Part shown: piece by piece, positions 36,680-45,769 of the stretch | How positions within the stretch are numbered: the first letter of the stretch is position 1 | How the letters are laid out: each line of letters begins with the position of its first letter | Program-made: the position numbers and the translations under genes | Source: Niabella drilacis | GTDB lineage: Bacteria > Bacteroidota > Bacteroidia > Chitinophagales > Chitinophagaceae | Direction of reading: 5' to 3' | Length of the DNA stretch: 64,000 nucleotides | Assembly (NCBI RefSeq): GCF_900101395.1 | Contig: NZ_FMZO01000006.1 | Coordinates: 248,001 to 312,000 of the forward strand | The notes under the pieces: generated by a model | Told to the model about the DNA's origin: nothing | What the model saw: the letters and a program-made list of their open reading frames with translations, nothing else | Databases searched by the model: none

Positions 36680-37141
36680 TCACTTCTGTTGGGCAAGCAA
36701 TCGCTGATCCAGATGAAGATGCCTGCTATAAACAACTTTTACACTTTCAAAATCCGGATGTGCAGGATTTAACAGGTAATTATACTCCTCCTGCATTACG
36801 GCAGATGGGACCTTTAAGGCAAGGAACTGCCCCTCCTCCACAAACTGGTCCCCGATATTTTTTAATTGATCAGGCGGTGGATTGCGAAACCACCCTTCAG
36901 GAAGCTGTTCCCGGAAAACCTCCTGGATGCTTGTTCCCGGTATTTCCAGGCCAATGATGCAAAGCTCCAGCTTTACAATAGTGGTAATATGTACAACGCT
37001 TTCCAGAAGGGCCAAAGACGGTGATGCGGCTGTATACAAAATATATGTGCCCTTGTTATGCCACCGCCCCGGGAAACTTGCAGCACCGGTTCCGCTCAGG
37101 TCATCAATATAGGCACATTTGCTAATGCGGTAGATTTTCAT
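36680..37141 (-). CDS. RES-domain toxin of a Xre-RES toxin-antitoxin pair
   Basis: This 153-residue protein fits the RES family (MKIYRISKCAYIDDLSGTG, FPGRWHNKGTYILYTAASPSLALLE). Known RES toxins are ADP-ribosyltransferase-like NAD-consuming enzymes, with conserved Arg, Glu and Ser. Arg5 and Glu in ALLESVVH are present, and the Ser/Tyr around Y-T-A-A-S is kept. It is 69 nt downstream of the DUF2384 antitoxin gene. Both frames are complete, so the module looks functional. Confidence 0.88.
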   Translation of the reverse strand: MKIYRISKCAYIDDLSGTGAASFPGRWHNKGTYILYTAASPSLALLESVVHITTIVKLELCIIGLEIPGTSIQEVFREQLPEGWFRNPPPDQLKNIGDQFVEEGQFLALKVPSAVMQEEYNYLLNPAHPDFESVKVVYSRHLHLDQRLLAQQK

Positions 37142-37210
37142 TTTTCGTTATTGAGATGGAGGTCTCCTTTCCGGTATGCCATAAAACAGGAAGGCCGGCA
37201 GCCGGTTTTG

Positions 37211-37732
37211 TTATGCAAATATTCCCTGTTCAATACGCCCCAGCTCGTCTGTCAGGAGTTCAATCCCCATAGACGTGTCTAAAAATTCGATGGGTTTTTT
37301 TGCCCCCAACGCATCTACGGGAGTGGCCATCCAGGTTTTAAAATTGGCAAGACCATCAAAAACATCAGCGCCTCTTGCATAGAGCCGCGCCAGCTCAATA
37401 ATACGCTCTGATTGACCGGCATTTAACTTTTGTGCAGGAGTGTACCGCCGTAATGTCCGGTCTGATGTATGAATAATACCGGCTATTTGCGCATCCGACA
37501 CACCCATTATACGGGCAAGATGATCCAGGGCCTTCTTGGGCAGCCCGTCGCGGATACGATCGATAAAATCGGCGGTATTCCGGACCGTTTTAAAGACAGG
37601 ATCTTCCTTAAGTCCCATCAGGGTAATCGAAACACCTACATTACCGGGGCTGGTGTAATATGCAGCAGCAGGCTCTTCCAGCAGGTTATCGGGCTTGCTT
37701 TCTCTGGGGTGTTTTCTTTTCGAAGATTTCAT
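37211..37732 (-). CDS. Xre/DUF2384-type antitoxin of the Xre-RES pair
   Basis: The 173-residue protein has a basic N-terminus (KSSKRKHPRESKP) and a helix-turn-helix region (LARIMGVSDAQIAGIIHTSDRTLRRY). The C-terminal DUF2384 toxin-binding domain (IELARLYARGADVFDGLANFKTWMATP, GAKKPIEFLDTSMG) completes it. It should bind its own promoter and neutralise the RES toxin. A -7 box lies 25 nt upstream at 37757. Confidence 0.9.
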   Translation of the reverse strand: MKSSKRKHPRESKPDNLLEEPAAAYYTSPGNVGVSITLMGLKEDPVFKTVRNTADFIDRIRDGLPKKALDHLARIMGVSDAQIAGIIHTSDRTLRRYTPAQKLNAGQSERIIELARLYARGADVFDGLANFKTWMATPVDALGAKKPIEFLDTSMGIELLTDELGRIEQGIFA

Positions 37733-37756
37733 TTCTTGCTTCTTTTATCTCTGACC

Positions 37757-37764
37757 CAAATTTA
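37757..37764 (-). promoter_or_regulatory. -7 box for the Xre-RES operon
   Basis: On the minus strand this reads TAAATTTG, an exact TAnnTTTG, with 24 nt to the antitoxin ATG. Confidence 0.5.
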
Positions 37765-37908
37765 CGGTCATTTGTCCGGTTTTCGAAATTTTTCTTCCGG
37801 CGCAAACAATGATTCTCTTTTACGCATACGGAAATTCAGATACTACTGGTACAATTGATTTAAAACCCTTAATTTGACACCACAAAACCTGTTTAACAAA
37901 ATACAACA

Positions 37909-38811
37909 ATGGGCCAACTGATCAGGATCACCGTTTTGCTTTATGGGTTGCTGCTCCCCTGCAAGTCTGTTCTTTGTCAAATAGTGCCAACACAAAAAAA
38001 AAGATGGCAGCTCTCAGTGGGTCCAGTGCTGTCGGCAGAAAACTTCCGGTGGTCCATTGCCGGAAATGAACAGGGCCGCAACCCGGATATTTTATCAGAA
38101 TTGCGTTTGACGGCGCTGAAACGGGCAGGTATTCTTTTAGAGGGAGGTTGCCTGCTGGGTTCCCGTTTCTCCCTCACTGCTGCTTTTGCAGGACAATATG
38201 GCTTTTCCGGCCGGGTAACAGATGTCGACTATGCCGGCAATGGCCGGAGTATACCGGTGGCATTTCACCAGTTCGGGAGCCGCGGGGATCATACAGCCGG
38301 TTACCGCTTACAAGGTCTCTACCAGGTAATCCGTCAGAGTACCGTCACCATTACAGCCGGTGGGGGCTATTTTATTTCAAAGACCCGCTACCGGACGCAG
38401 GAAAGATCGGGTGCCCGTACCAAAGGCATCTATGATGCACAGTGGCAGGGTCCCCTCCTGGCCATGGAGCTGCGGATACAGCTGCCACAAAACTGGATGG
38501 CCCTCGCAGGCATAAGCGGACAAAAGCACACCTATAAAGCCCGGGGCAATTGGATCCACCGTACCGATTTCAGTCACCCGCTCAGCTTTATTCATCAGGC
38601 AAAAGGGTTGGGTGGCAATGGCTGGCTCGCATTACAGTATCAAATCGGATCACGGGCCTGTTTGCAGCTCCGGGGTTCCCTGCAACAATGGGCAACAGGC
38701 AATGGGAAGGATCTGTTATTTATGGCGGACGGCACACAAATCCCAACACGTATGAATGAATCCGTAAAAACACAAATGGAGATGGGCCTGAGGGGCGTAT
38801 TCAATTTCTGA
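37909..38811 (+). CDS. Omptin-like outer-membrane beta-barrel protein
   Basis: The 300-residue protein has a signal peptide (ending near SVLC-Q, residue 24) and then alternating-residue strands. The stretch FRWSIAGNEQGRNPDILSEL and a later SRGDHTAGY, and the closing MEMGLRGVFNF with terminal Phe, resemble the omptin/Pom outer-membrane family. The terminal aromatic fits a barrel signal for Bam insertion. I cannot place the catalytic Asp-His residues of omptin proteases with certainty, so it may be a non-proteolytic barrel. Confidence 0.6.
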   Translation: MGQLIRITVLLYGLLLPCKSVLCQIVPTQKKRWQLSVGPVLSAENFRWSIAGNEQGRNPDILSELRLTALKRAGILLEGGCLLGSRFSLTAAFAGQYGFSGRVTDVDYAGNGRSIPVAFHQFGSRGDHTAGYRLQGLYQVIRQSTVTITAGGGYFISKTRYRTQERSGARTKGIYDAQWQGPLLAMELRIQLPQNWMALAGISGQKHTYKARGNWIHRTDFSHPLSFIHQAKGLGGNGWLALQYQIGSRACLQLRGSLQQWATGNGKDLLFMADGTQIPTRMNESVKTQMEMGLRGVFNF

Positions 38812-39091
38812 AAAAGCACTGCCGTGTAAAAATGAGCGTAATGCAATAACCTCAGACACCAAGAGTCCCCTTTTACGTTGTTTCCACCTCCGGCATCTTA
38901 GTTATCGGGTAGCTGTTCCCTGTGGATACCATGATGATCGGCAGGGAGTCCCTTACGGTTTTCCGTAATAAAGTTCCGTAGGTGGAAAATACCTTCGTGC
39001 AAGGGTTCAGAGCGCGCAATGATTACGGCTGGCCGGAAACCAGCAGGTCCTATGCCGCTTTTGAGGCTCTTAAAAGAAAATACGATCCGGT

Positions 39092-39694
39092 ATGATAGCA
39101 AATCTAAAAAAATTCCTGAATGAAGACCAGGATTCCAGGGCAATTGAAAAGGTTGCGGAAAAGCTAAACGAGTTACTCATGAAAGATGAAGAACTTGAAT
39201 ACATAGCAGTACAAAGGAAACCTGCCGTAAATTTATCTCCCGACTGCATTGCGTTAACGAACAAACGGGTGATCTTTTGCCGGCCCAAAACATTCGGCCT
39301 GTCAATGGAATTTCAGGATTACGTTTGGAAGGACATTTATGACTGTCATATGAAAGAAGGCATTTTAGGCGCGGAGTTTTCATTAAGAACGGTAAATCGT
39401 CAAACCAATAAAATTGACTACCTGCCCAAGGCGCAGGCAAGAAAATTATATACTATTGCCCAGGAGCAGGAGGAAAAACAAAGAGCCTACAGAAGGCAAC
39501 TTGAACTTGAGGACAAACGGGCCGCAGCCGGAAATATCAGTGTAACAACTGGCGCACAACCGCAACAGGCTGCAACACCACAAACCGACGACCCGCTTTC
39601 TGCCTTACAAAAATTAAAAACGCTCCTCGATAATAACTTAATTGAACAATCTGAATTTGATGCTAAAAAAGCTGAGATCCTTAGCCGTTTATAA
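39092..39694 (+). CDS. PH-domain protein with C-terminal SHOCT motif
   Basis: This is a 200-residue cytoplasmic protein. Residues about 40-130 form a bacterial PH-like domain (ELEYIAVQRKPAVNLSPDCIALTNKRVIFC, FQDYVWKDIYDCHMKEG). A charged coiled coil (EQEEKQRAYRRQLELEDKR) follows, and the end holds SHOCT (DPLSALQKLKTLLDNNLIEQ-SEFDAKKAEIL). Such proteins often help oligomerise or target membranes; no function is established. It ends near a bidirectional terminator at 39766. Confidence 0.85.
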   Translation: MIANLKKFLNEDQDSRAIEKVAEKLNELLMKDEELEYIAVQRKPAVNLSPDCIALTNKRVIFCRPKTFGLSMEFQDYVWKDIYDCHMKEGILGAEFSLRTVNRQTNKIDYLPKAQARKLYTIAQEQEEKQRAYRRQLELEDKRAAAGNISVTTGAQPQQAATPQTDDPLSALQKLKTLLDNNLIEQSEFDAKKAEILSRL

Positions 39695-39765
39695 TTTGTA
39701 CGATGCAGGGCTCACGACAAGGCCCGGGCATATTCCTATCCCAAGGGTATTTGCCTGCCCACAAA

Positions 39766-39787
39766 AAAACCGCCCGGAGGCGGTTTT
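39766..39787. terminator. Bidirectional terminator between the PH-SHOCT and TonB-receptor genes
   Basis: Stem AAAACCGCC/GGCGGTTTT (9 bp) with tetraloop CGGA serves the convergent ends at 39694 and 39811. Confidence 0.9.
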
Positions 39788-39810
39788 AAATATTCTGTAT
39801 AGATCCCTTT

Positions 39811-42800
39811 TTAAAAAATATACCGGATTCCCAATTGCATGCTCCAGGTACTTCTTAAACCGTAATACTTATCGTATACAGGCTTGCTCGCATTGGACGG
39901 CAGGAAGGTATATTTCCCTTTATCTGCTCCGGCAATAGCCTGATCGGAGTAAGTACCATAATTATAGGTATACTGGTTCCCCCATGAGCTGTTCAGCAGG
40001 GAAAGAAAGTTCTGCATATCGAGGCTGATCTGGAAAGTGTGCTTTTTGCCGCCGATAACAGGAGCCAGGTCCTGCAGGAATCTCAGGTCAAGCCGGTTCA
40101 CCCAGGGTAACAGCGCTCCATAGCGATCCACATAATCGCCCTTGTGTTTCTTTAAGTATTTATCTTTTTCAACAAAGGCCCAGAACGCATCTGCCTGCTG
40201 CGCCGGCGTATAGGATTCTACAACCTTACCGGTTTTATCCTTTATATCCAGCTGTGTAAACATGGACTCAAGACCATCCCGGCTGCCTGGAACATATAAC
40301 AGATCATTGGTGGCTCCGTCACTATTTAAATCGCCGCTATACCGGTACAGATAACGCTCCTGCGAAGAGCCGGAATAGAACAATGATATTGTGCTGGCCA
40401 GGCTTTTATTGGCGTACTCAAACCGGTAAGAAGCAAAAGCGGTTACCCGGTGCGGAACACTGTAGGCCGAGTAGCCCAGTTCCGGGTGATTGGGATCATT
40501 TATGATCGCATTCTGCGTCCACGAGCTTTGAGACCGGTCTCCGTTATTGGGTGATACATCCTTTGCAATACTATAGGTATATGCAACAGATGCCTGCCAG
40601 TTTTGCGAGAACGTTTTTTGCAGCTGCCCGGTAAGCGCAAAAGAATATCCTTTGCTGTTATTATCCATAACGAAAACCTGGCCAACATCTGACAGCAGGC
40701 TCTTACTATAAACAGGTCTTGTATCCCCCGTCGCATTGAGCGTACCGGTTGTATTACCAAGGTTTGCATTATAGTGGTACACGGAATTCAGCGTTTTGGA
40801 ATAGATCCCTTCAATAGTGGCGGTGTAGCCATTGCCGAAACGTTTATCTAAAGCCAGGTTGCTTCTCCAAACCTGCGGAACTTTAAATTCAGGAGCGGTA
40901 ACACTATAATAAGAAGCGCTTGTATTACCTCCGGCATTCGCAGGTAAAGGATTAGGTACATGTGCAGTCCGGTCCGTGCTGAACGGATACTGGCTCATGT
41001 CATATTTAAACGATCCATCCTTGTTTTTATCATATGCATTTGCACTAAACAGTGTGTTCAGTACGCCATTATCGCTCGACTGGTTTACCAGCCATACAAA
41101 CGGGATCCTACCCGTAAAGATACCGGTACCGCCTCTCAGCACCCAGGATTTATCTTCCGTTATATCGTAATTAAATCCAACTCTTGGAGATACCAGCAAC
41201 CTTGCCTTAGGCCATACACCAACATCTGCTTTGAAAGGATTTCCATCCCGGTCCCGCAGCGCTGCGGCAGCAAGGGCATCATTTTTAAAGGAAGTGCCCG
41301 GGTAGAACGGTATATCAAAACGGGCTCCATAGGTTAGTTTCAGCTGGCTGTTAACCGTAAAATTATCCTGCAGGTAAAACCCTAACTGGCCAAATTTGGC
41401 TTCAGCCGGTGTAATCCCTGTACGGTCTGTATTGCTGTAGGTAACGGCATATACAACCGGGGCCGCACCGGTGATGAAATCATTGATAGAAGCAAACCGG
41501 TAATAGCTTTGCCCGCCGTAATTAGCAAAAGAGTTAACAAACGTCAGATAGTCAAAGCTGGCGCCTGCCAGTAAATTATGCCGGCCAATGCTCCAGCTGA
41601 AATTATCCGATATATTCCAGGTGCTATTGTCCAGGGAATTTTTGTAGGAGTAGATCTCCGAACCAAAAGACATCAATACATTATCCTTATCCCTCATAAT
41701 ATCAACAAAAGGGAATTGCGGACCCGGTGTGCCCCTGTAGTCCCTGATTTTTGTAAAAGAGGCCAGCAACTGGTTGGCAGCGCCGCCTGATAATTTACTG
41801 TTAAGCTCCAGCACCCCGGAGTAAACATCGTTGTTTTGCTGATAGTTACTATTGGAAAAGTTCAAACCGTTACTGATAACACTTCCCCCGGATCTGCCAT
41901 TGGAAAGCCGCGGGTTAGGCCCGCTGCTGGTATTGGTAAGTACATCATCCGATGTCTGGGACTGGTTATAACGGGCAGTAAGGCGATGCCGGTCATTGAT
42001 GTTCCAGTCTATACGTGCCAGGAATTTCTTGTTCGTTGTGCCAAAGTCATAGCCCTGGTATGTTCCGGGGTCATAGCCTTTTGTCTTCAGGAAATCGCTC
42101 ACCTTGTTCATATCCTCCTCGGTTACATAATCCAGTACATTCGGGTCTCCCTTTTTGTGACTGGCATTCTGGGCGATCCCTGTTTGTCCGGGAGCAGTCC
42201 GGCTCTCATATTCCCCGTTGATAAAGAAGAACAGTTTGTTTTTGATAATCGGACCGCCAATGCTGGCTCCCAGGATATTGGAAGATGATTTCAACTGTTC
42301 CGGCAGTTCCTTGCCATCTACTTTCTTCCCGTTGAAGTTCTGGTTCTTATAATAATCATATACGGTTCCGTACCAGTTATTGGTTCCCCTGCGGGTTACC
42401 GCGTTAACACCTGCACCCGTAAAACCGGCCTGGCGTACGTCGTAGGGGGCCAGGTTTACCTGCACCTGGTCAATCGCATCAATGGATATCGGCTGGGAAG
42501 CACCGCCGGGCAGTGCATTGGAACCCAACCCAAAGTTGTTATTGAAGATCGATCCGTCCACCGTAATATTGTTAAAACGATCGCTCATGCCCAAAAAGCT
42601 TCCGCCATTTGACTGGGGTGTCAGCTTCACAATATTCAGCAGACTCCTGCTGAGGTTCGGGAGGTTTGTTATTTGTGTTCTGGAGATATTGGTAGCAGCA
42701 CCAATCCGCTGGTTTTTCGCAGTTCCGGTTACAACAACTTCGGTAAGTTGCCGGGAGCTGATCGTCAGGTCTACCGCTGCCTGGTAAATTTCACCCAGTG

Positions 42801-43089
42801 GTATATTAATGTTTGACGAACTATAGGTTTCGTAGCCCACATTTGACACTTCCAGGGTGTAGGGGCCACCCGGGTTAATATTCTGGATATTGAATACCCC
42901 CCCGTTCTTTGTGGTAGTGTTGTACACCGTTCCTGTAGGGGTATGTGTCAATACTACCGTTGCTCCTGCCAGGGTTGTATTTTTATCTCCTTTTACGATA
43001 CCCGTAATACTACTGGTTGTTACCTGGGCATGCAGAAAAACCGTGGATAACAGGACCACAGCTATGAATAGATAAATCTTCTTTAGCAT
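39811..43089 (-). CDS. Oar-like TonB-dependent receptor
   Basis: The 1092-residue outer-membrane protein has a signal peptide (about 1-21), an N-terminal carboxypeptidase-regulatory-like domain (SITGIVKGDKNTTLAGATVV, GGVFNIQNINPGGPYTLEV), a plug (TEVVVTGTAKNQRIG, IDAIDQVQVNLAPYDV) and a long beta-barrel. DVRQAGFTGAGVNAVTRRGTN is the hallmark of the Oar subfamily. Features of the barrel end are ENPDHP-like NDPNHPELGYS and a final LGIRYIF. No SusD partner is adjacent. Oar-like proteins are tied to export or uptake of proteins or peptides; the substrate here is unknown. Confidence 0.9.
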   Translation of the reverse strand: MLKKIYLFIAVVLLSTVFLHAQVTTSSITGIVKGDKNTTLAGATVVLTHTPTGTVYNTTTKNGGVFNIQNINPGGPYTLEVSNVGYETYSSSNINIPLGEIYQAAVDLTISSRQLTEVVVTGTAKNQRIGAATNISRTQITNLPNLSRSLLNIVKLTPQSNGGSFLGMSDRFNNITVDGSIFNNNFGLGSNALPGGASQPISIDAIDQVQVNLAPYDVRQAGFTGAGVNAVTRRGTNNWYGTVYDYYKNQNFNGKKVDGKELPEQLKSSSNILGASIGGPIIKNKLFFFINGEYESRTAPGQTGIAQNASHKKGDPNVLDYVTEEDMNKVSDFLKTKGYDPGTYQGYDFGTTNKKFLARIDWNINDRHRLTARYNQSQTSDDVLTNTSSGPNPRLSNGRSGGSVISNGLNFSNSNYQQNNDVYSGVLELNSKLSGGAANQLLASFTKIRDYRGTPGPQFPFVDIMRDKDNVLMSFGSEIYSYKNSLDNSTWNISDNFSWSIGRHNLLAGASFDYLTFVNSFANYGGQSYYRFASINDFITGAAPVVYAVTYSNTDRTGITPAEAKFGQLGFYLQDNFTVNSQLKLTYGARFDIPFYPGTSFKNDALAAAALRDRDGNPFKADVGVWPKARLLVSPRVGFNYDITEDKSWVLRGGTGIFTGRIPFVWLVNQSSDNGVLNTLFSANAYDKNKDGSFKYDMSQYPFSTDRTAHVPNPLPANAGGNTSASYYSVTAPEFKVPQVWRSNLALDKRFGNGYTATIEGIYSKTLNSVYHYNANLGNTTGTLNATGDTRPVYSKSLLSDVGQVFVMDNNSKGYSFALTGQLQKTFSQNWQASVAYTYSIAKDVSPNNGDRSQSSWTQNAIINDPNHPELGYSAYSVPHRVTAFASYRFEYANKSLASTISLFYSGSSQERYLYRYSGDLNSDGATNDLLYVPGSRDGLESMFTQLDIKDKTGKVVESYTPAQQADAFWAFVEKDKYLKKHKGDYVDRYGALLPWVNRLDLRFLQDLAPVIGGKKHTFQISLDMQNFLSLLNSSWGNQYTYNYGTYSDQAIAGADKGKYTFLPSNASKPVYDKYYGLRSTWSMQLGIRYIF

Positions 43090-43267
43090 AAAATTGGATT
43101 AAGTGATTTCAGGGGGCAAAGAAACACAATAAACTTTAACATTTTGGGCTCTAATATTAACAAATTGTAACCAAAACCCTAACATCTGTTAATTTTTGAT
43201 CCGGATCAATTTCACCGGCTGCCGGCTTCCTGGTGCAGGGTCAGGCCCTGTACGCTTTTGAAAATTT

Positions 43268-43302
43268 GGAAACTTTTTTTTTCGGACAAAAAAAAAGTTT
43301 CC
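43268..43302. repeat. 35-nt perfect hairpin GGAAAC(T9)/(A9)GTTTCC
   Basis: The two 15-base arms GGAAACTTTTTTTTT and AAAAAAAAAGTTTCC are perfectly complementary with loop CGGAC. It lies far from any gene end (about 180 nt from the receptor start, 370 nt from ribBA), so it is not a simple gene terminator. Confidence 0.6.
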
Positions 43303-43646
43303 AGATCCTGGTTCACAGATTTGCCTCGCTGACCCCGCCCTTAAAAAGATCAGCACAGGAAAACGATCTGCACGGCAACAAGTAGCTTATTGGCCCGCCA
43401 AAAGAGAATCACATTCAGTTCATTATGTTTCAACCACTTACCGCTGCCCATAGCGAACGGCCTGCCCAACTTCCGGCCCTGCCTCTCCGGCCGGATCTTG
43501 CAGCCGGAACAATTAAAACCGGCTTCAATAAAACCGGCCAGTTACCTATGATTGAAAAACTATTGTTAATTTAACGCAGTGTTCCCGGGCTCGCACAACA
43601 TCAGAAAACCTAAAAAACCACAAAACCAAACCCCGCTTACAATCGT

Positions 43647-43654
43647 TATCTTTG
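43647..43654 (+). promoter_or_regulatory. -7 box for ribBA
   Basis: TATCTTTG is an exact TAnnTTTG and ends 20 nt before the ribBA ATG. A -33 TTTG is not evident. Confidence 0.5.
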
Positions 43655-43674
43655 TATAAATTTCTTCAAAAAAT

Positions 43675-44874
43675 ATGTTTGATACAATAGAAAATGCCAT
43701 TGATGCTATAAAAAATGGCAAACTGGTGATCGTTGTAGATGATGAAGACCGTGAGAATGAGGGTGATTTTATCACAGCAGCAGCCACCATTACACCCGAA
43801 ATAGTAAACTTTATGGCCAAGAATGGGCGGGGCCTTATTTGCACACCGCTCCCGGAAGAACGGTGCGACGAGCTGAACCTCCCGCCAATGGTGACGAACA
43901 ATACGGCACTGCATGAAACCGCCTTTACCATTTCGGTGGATCTGCTGGGTAACGGCTGCGGTACCGGTATCTCGGCATCCGATCGGGCCAAAACCATTGA
44001 GGCACTCAACAACCCTTTTACCAACCCATCGGATTTAGGCCGTCCGGGACATATCTTTCCCCTGCGTTCGAAAAAAGGTGGCGTGCTGCGCCGTGTGGGT
44101 CATACCGAAGCAGCAACGGACCTGGCCCGGCTGGCAGGATTCCCTTATCCGCATGGGGCTGTACTGGTAGAGATCATGAACGACGATGGTACAATGGCCC
44201 GGCTTCCGGACCTGGTTGAAGTGGCCAAAAAGTTTGATCTGAAACTGATCTGCATCAAAGACCTTATTGAATACCGCCTGAAACGCGACTCGCTTATTGA
44301 AGAGATTGTGCGGGTGAATATGCCCACCCAATATGGCAATTTTACCCTGGTGGCCTTTAGAGATAAGAACAGTAATAATGAACATCTTGCATTGATAAAA
44401 GGCGAATGGGAAAAAGACGAACCGGTACTTACACGGGTACACTCTTCCTGTTTTACCGGCGACATCCTGGGATCCCTGCGTTGCGATTGCGGCGATCAGC
44501 TGCATAAAGCCATGCAGATGGTAGAACAGGAAGGCAAGGGACTTATATTATATATGAACCAGGAAGGACGGGGTATTGGCCTTATGAACAAGCTAAAAGC
44601 CTATAAATTGCAGGAAAATGGCATGGATACGGTTGAAGCCAACCTGCACCTGGGCTTTAAAATGGATGAGCGGGATTACGGAGTTGGGGCACAGATCCTG
44701 CGGCACCTGAATGTGACCAAGCTGCGCCTGATGAGTAATAATCCGCGGAAGCGTGTAGGCCTGATCGGCTATGGGCTGGAGATCGTTGAGAGCGTGCCGA
44801 TCGTGATCACCCCCAATGAGCACAACGAAAAATACCTGCGCACAAAAAAAGAAAAATTGGGTCACGAATTTTAA
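43675..44874 (+). CDS. ribBA: Bifunctional 3,4-dihydroxy-2-butanone 4-phosphate synthase / GTP cyclohydrolase II
   Basis: The 399-residue riboflavin-pathway enzyme has its DHBP synthase half at 1-200 ([32 protein letters not shown]). The GTP cyclohydrolase II half is at 205-399, with Zn ligands in [20 protein letters not shown] and [11 protein letters not shown], and the GTP-site YGVGAQIL and LMSNNPRKR. Both halves look complete, so it should make both riboflavin precursors, from ribulose 5-phosphate and GTP. It has its own -7 box and a strong terminator. Confidence 0.96.
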   Translation: MFDTIENAIDAIKNGKLVIVVDDEDRENEGDFITAAATITPEIVNFMAKNGRGLICTPLPEERCDELNLPPMVTNNTALHETAFTISVDLLGNGCGTGISASDRAKTIEALNNPFTNPSDLGRPGHIFPLRSKKGGVLRRVGHTEAATDLARLAGFPYPHGAVLVEIMNDDGTMARLPDLVEVAKKFDLKLICIKDLIEYRLKRDSLIEEIVRVNMPTQYGNFTLVAFRDKNSNNEHLALIKGEWEKDEPVLTRVHSSCFTGDILGSLRCDCGDQLHKAMQMVEQEGKGLILYMNQEGRGIGLMNKLKAYKLQENGMDTVEANLHLGFKMDERDYGVGAQILRHLNVTKLRLMSNNPRKRVGLIGYGLEIVESVPIVITPNEHNEKYLRTKKEKLGHEF

Positions 44875-44907
44875 GATCGGCCCAAAAATAAATATTCTTC
44901 CACCAAT

Positions 44908-44938
44908 ATCCCGGCATCAACCGCCGGGATGTTTTTTT
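44908..44938 (+). terminator. Terminator after ribBA
   Basis: An 8-bp stem ATCCCGGC/GCCGGGAT with a 7-nt loop is followed by G and eight T residues. Confidence 0.88.
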
Positions 44939-45011
44939 TGATCGGCTTTAAAAACCGCCGGCCCGTTTTGTGGAATTCCCCGGCAGCCGCATCTTCTCAT
45001 AAAAGCTATTG

Positions 45012-45656
45012 ATGAACAAGCTCCTGCTGCTGGTTAGCCTGCTCCTCCTTACCGGAGGTTTCGTTTATTATTATACCAGCCATGCAGGCCACAGCACCAC
45101 ACCGGCCCTCATCTCCCCTGCCGCCCATCCGGAAGCCGGCGTTGTTTACAGCCCCCCCGCAGCACAGCTGGCGGTCATTAAAACCATGATCCGGAACCGG
45201 CATTTCAATCCGGACCGGGTATTCCTGGTCAACATGCGGCTACCTTCTTCCCGGAAACGCTTTTTTGTATATGATCTCAACCAGGATGCGGTTATCACTT
45301 CGGGGCTCGTAACACATGGGCGCTGTAGTGAACGGTGGCTGGAGGGAAGACGGTACAGCAATGAAATGGGAAGCCGCTGTACCTCCCTGGGCCATTACCG
45401 TATCGGCAGCTCTTACCAGGGAACCTTTGGACTGGCTTATAAATTATACGGGCTGGACAGCAGCAATAACAAAGCATTTGAACGGTTTGTCGTATTGCAT
45501 TCCCATGCCTGTGTACCCGAAAACGAAGTTGACTACGAAATTTGCCAGAGCGATGGCTGTCCCACTGTAAGTCCGGCCTTCCTTAAACAGCTGCAATCCA
45601 TTATTGATACATCTGCAAAGCCCATACTGCTTTCTATTTACGATTCCGGACAGTAA
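45012..45656 (+). CDS. L,D-transpeptidase catalytic domain protein (YkuD_2 type)
   Basis: The 214-residue protein has an N-terminal signal or anchor helix (MNKLLLLVSLLLLTGGFVYY). The catalytic region shows GLVTHGRCSERW, GSRCTSLGHYRIGSSYQGTFGLAYKLYGLD, His163 in FVVLHSHACV and Cys183 in CQSDGCPTV. This matches the murein L,D-transpeptidase catalytic domain family, periplasmic enzymes that act on peptidoglycan tetrapeptides. The frame opens at a TTG at 45009; I chose the ATG at 45012. Confidence 0.88.
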   Translation: MNKLLLLVSLLLLTGGFVYYYTSHAGHSTTPALISPAAHPEAGVVYSPPAAQLAVIKTMIRNRHFNPDRVFLVNMRLPSSRKRFFVYDLNQDAVITSGLVTHGRCSERWLEGRRYSNEMGSRCTSLGHYRIGSSYQGTFGLAYKLYGLDSSNNKAFERFVVLHSHACVPENEVDYEICQSDGCPTVSPAFLKQLQSIIDTSAKPILLSIYDSGQ

Positions 45657-45676
45657 CAGGCATACAGAATGAAATG

Positions 45677-45752
45677 TTGAACTTTAAACCCGGAACCTGC
45701 CGGTGGCCGGCGAGAAGTCAAACGTGGAAACGAACATTAAACCTTGAACTTT
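45677..45752. repeat. 7-nt repeats ahead of trpS (two short arrays)
   Basis: Array one at 45677-45697 has units TTGAACT, TTAAACC and CGGAACC. Array two at 45732-45752 has units GAACATT, AAACCTT and GAACTTT. The second ends just before the trpS -7 box. Confidence 0.5.
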
Positions 45753-45755
45753 ATC

Positions 45756-45763
45756 TATCTTTG
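45756..45763 (+). promoter_or_regulatory. -7 box for trpS
   Basis: TATCTTTG is an exact TAnnTTTG and ends 6 nt before the ATG at 45770, so the mRNA would be nearly leaderless. It also rules out the in-frame start at 45674. Confidence 0.55.
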
Positions 45764-45769
45764 CGGCCT

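Larger units (their letters stand above)
43090..43674. other. Intergenic stretch with a large hairpin and a -7 box; no gene
   Basis: The 585 bases between the divergent TonB-receptor and ribBA genes contain no supported coding frame. They hold the 15-bp perfect hairpin at 43268-43302 and the ribBA -7 box at 43647. I searched for an FMN riboswitch before ribBA and saw no matching core. Confidence 0.55.

Noticed and set aside
43090-43674. FMN riboswitch before ribBA
   Set aside because: I found no conserved RFN core; only a -7 box and the T9/A9 hairpin are visible.
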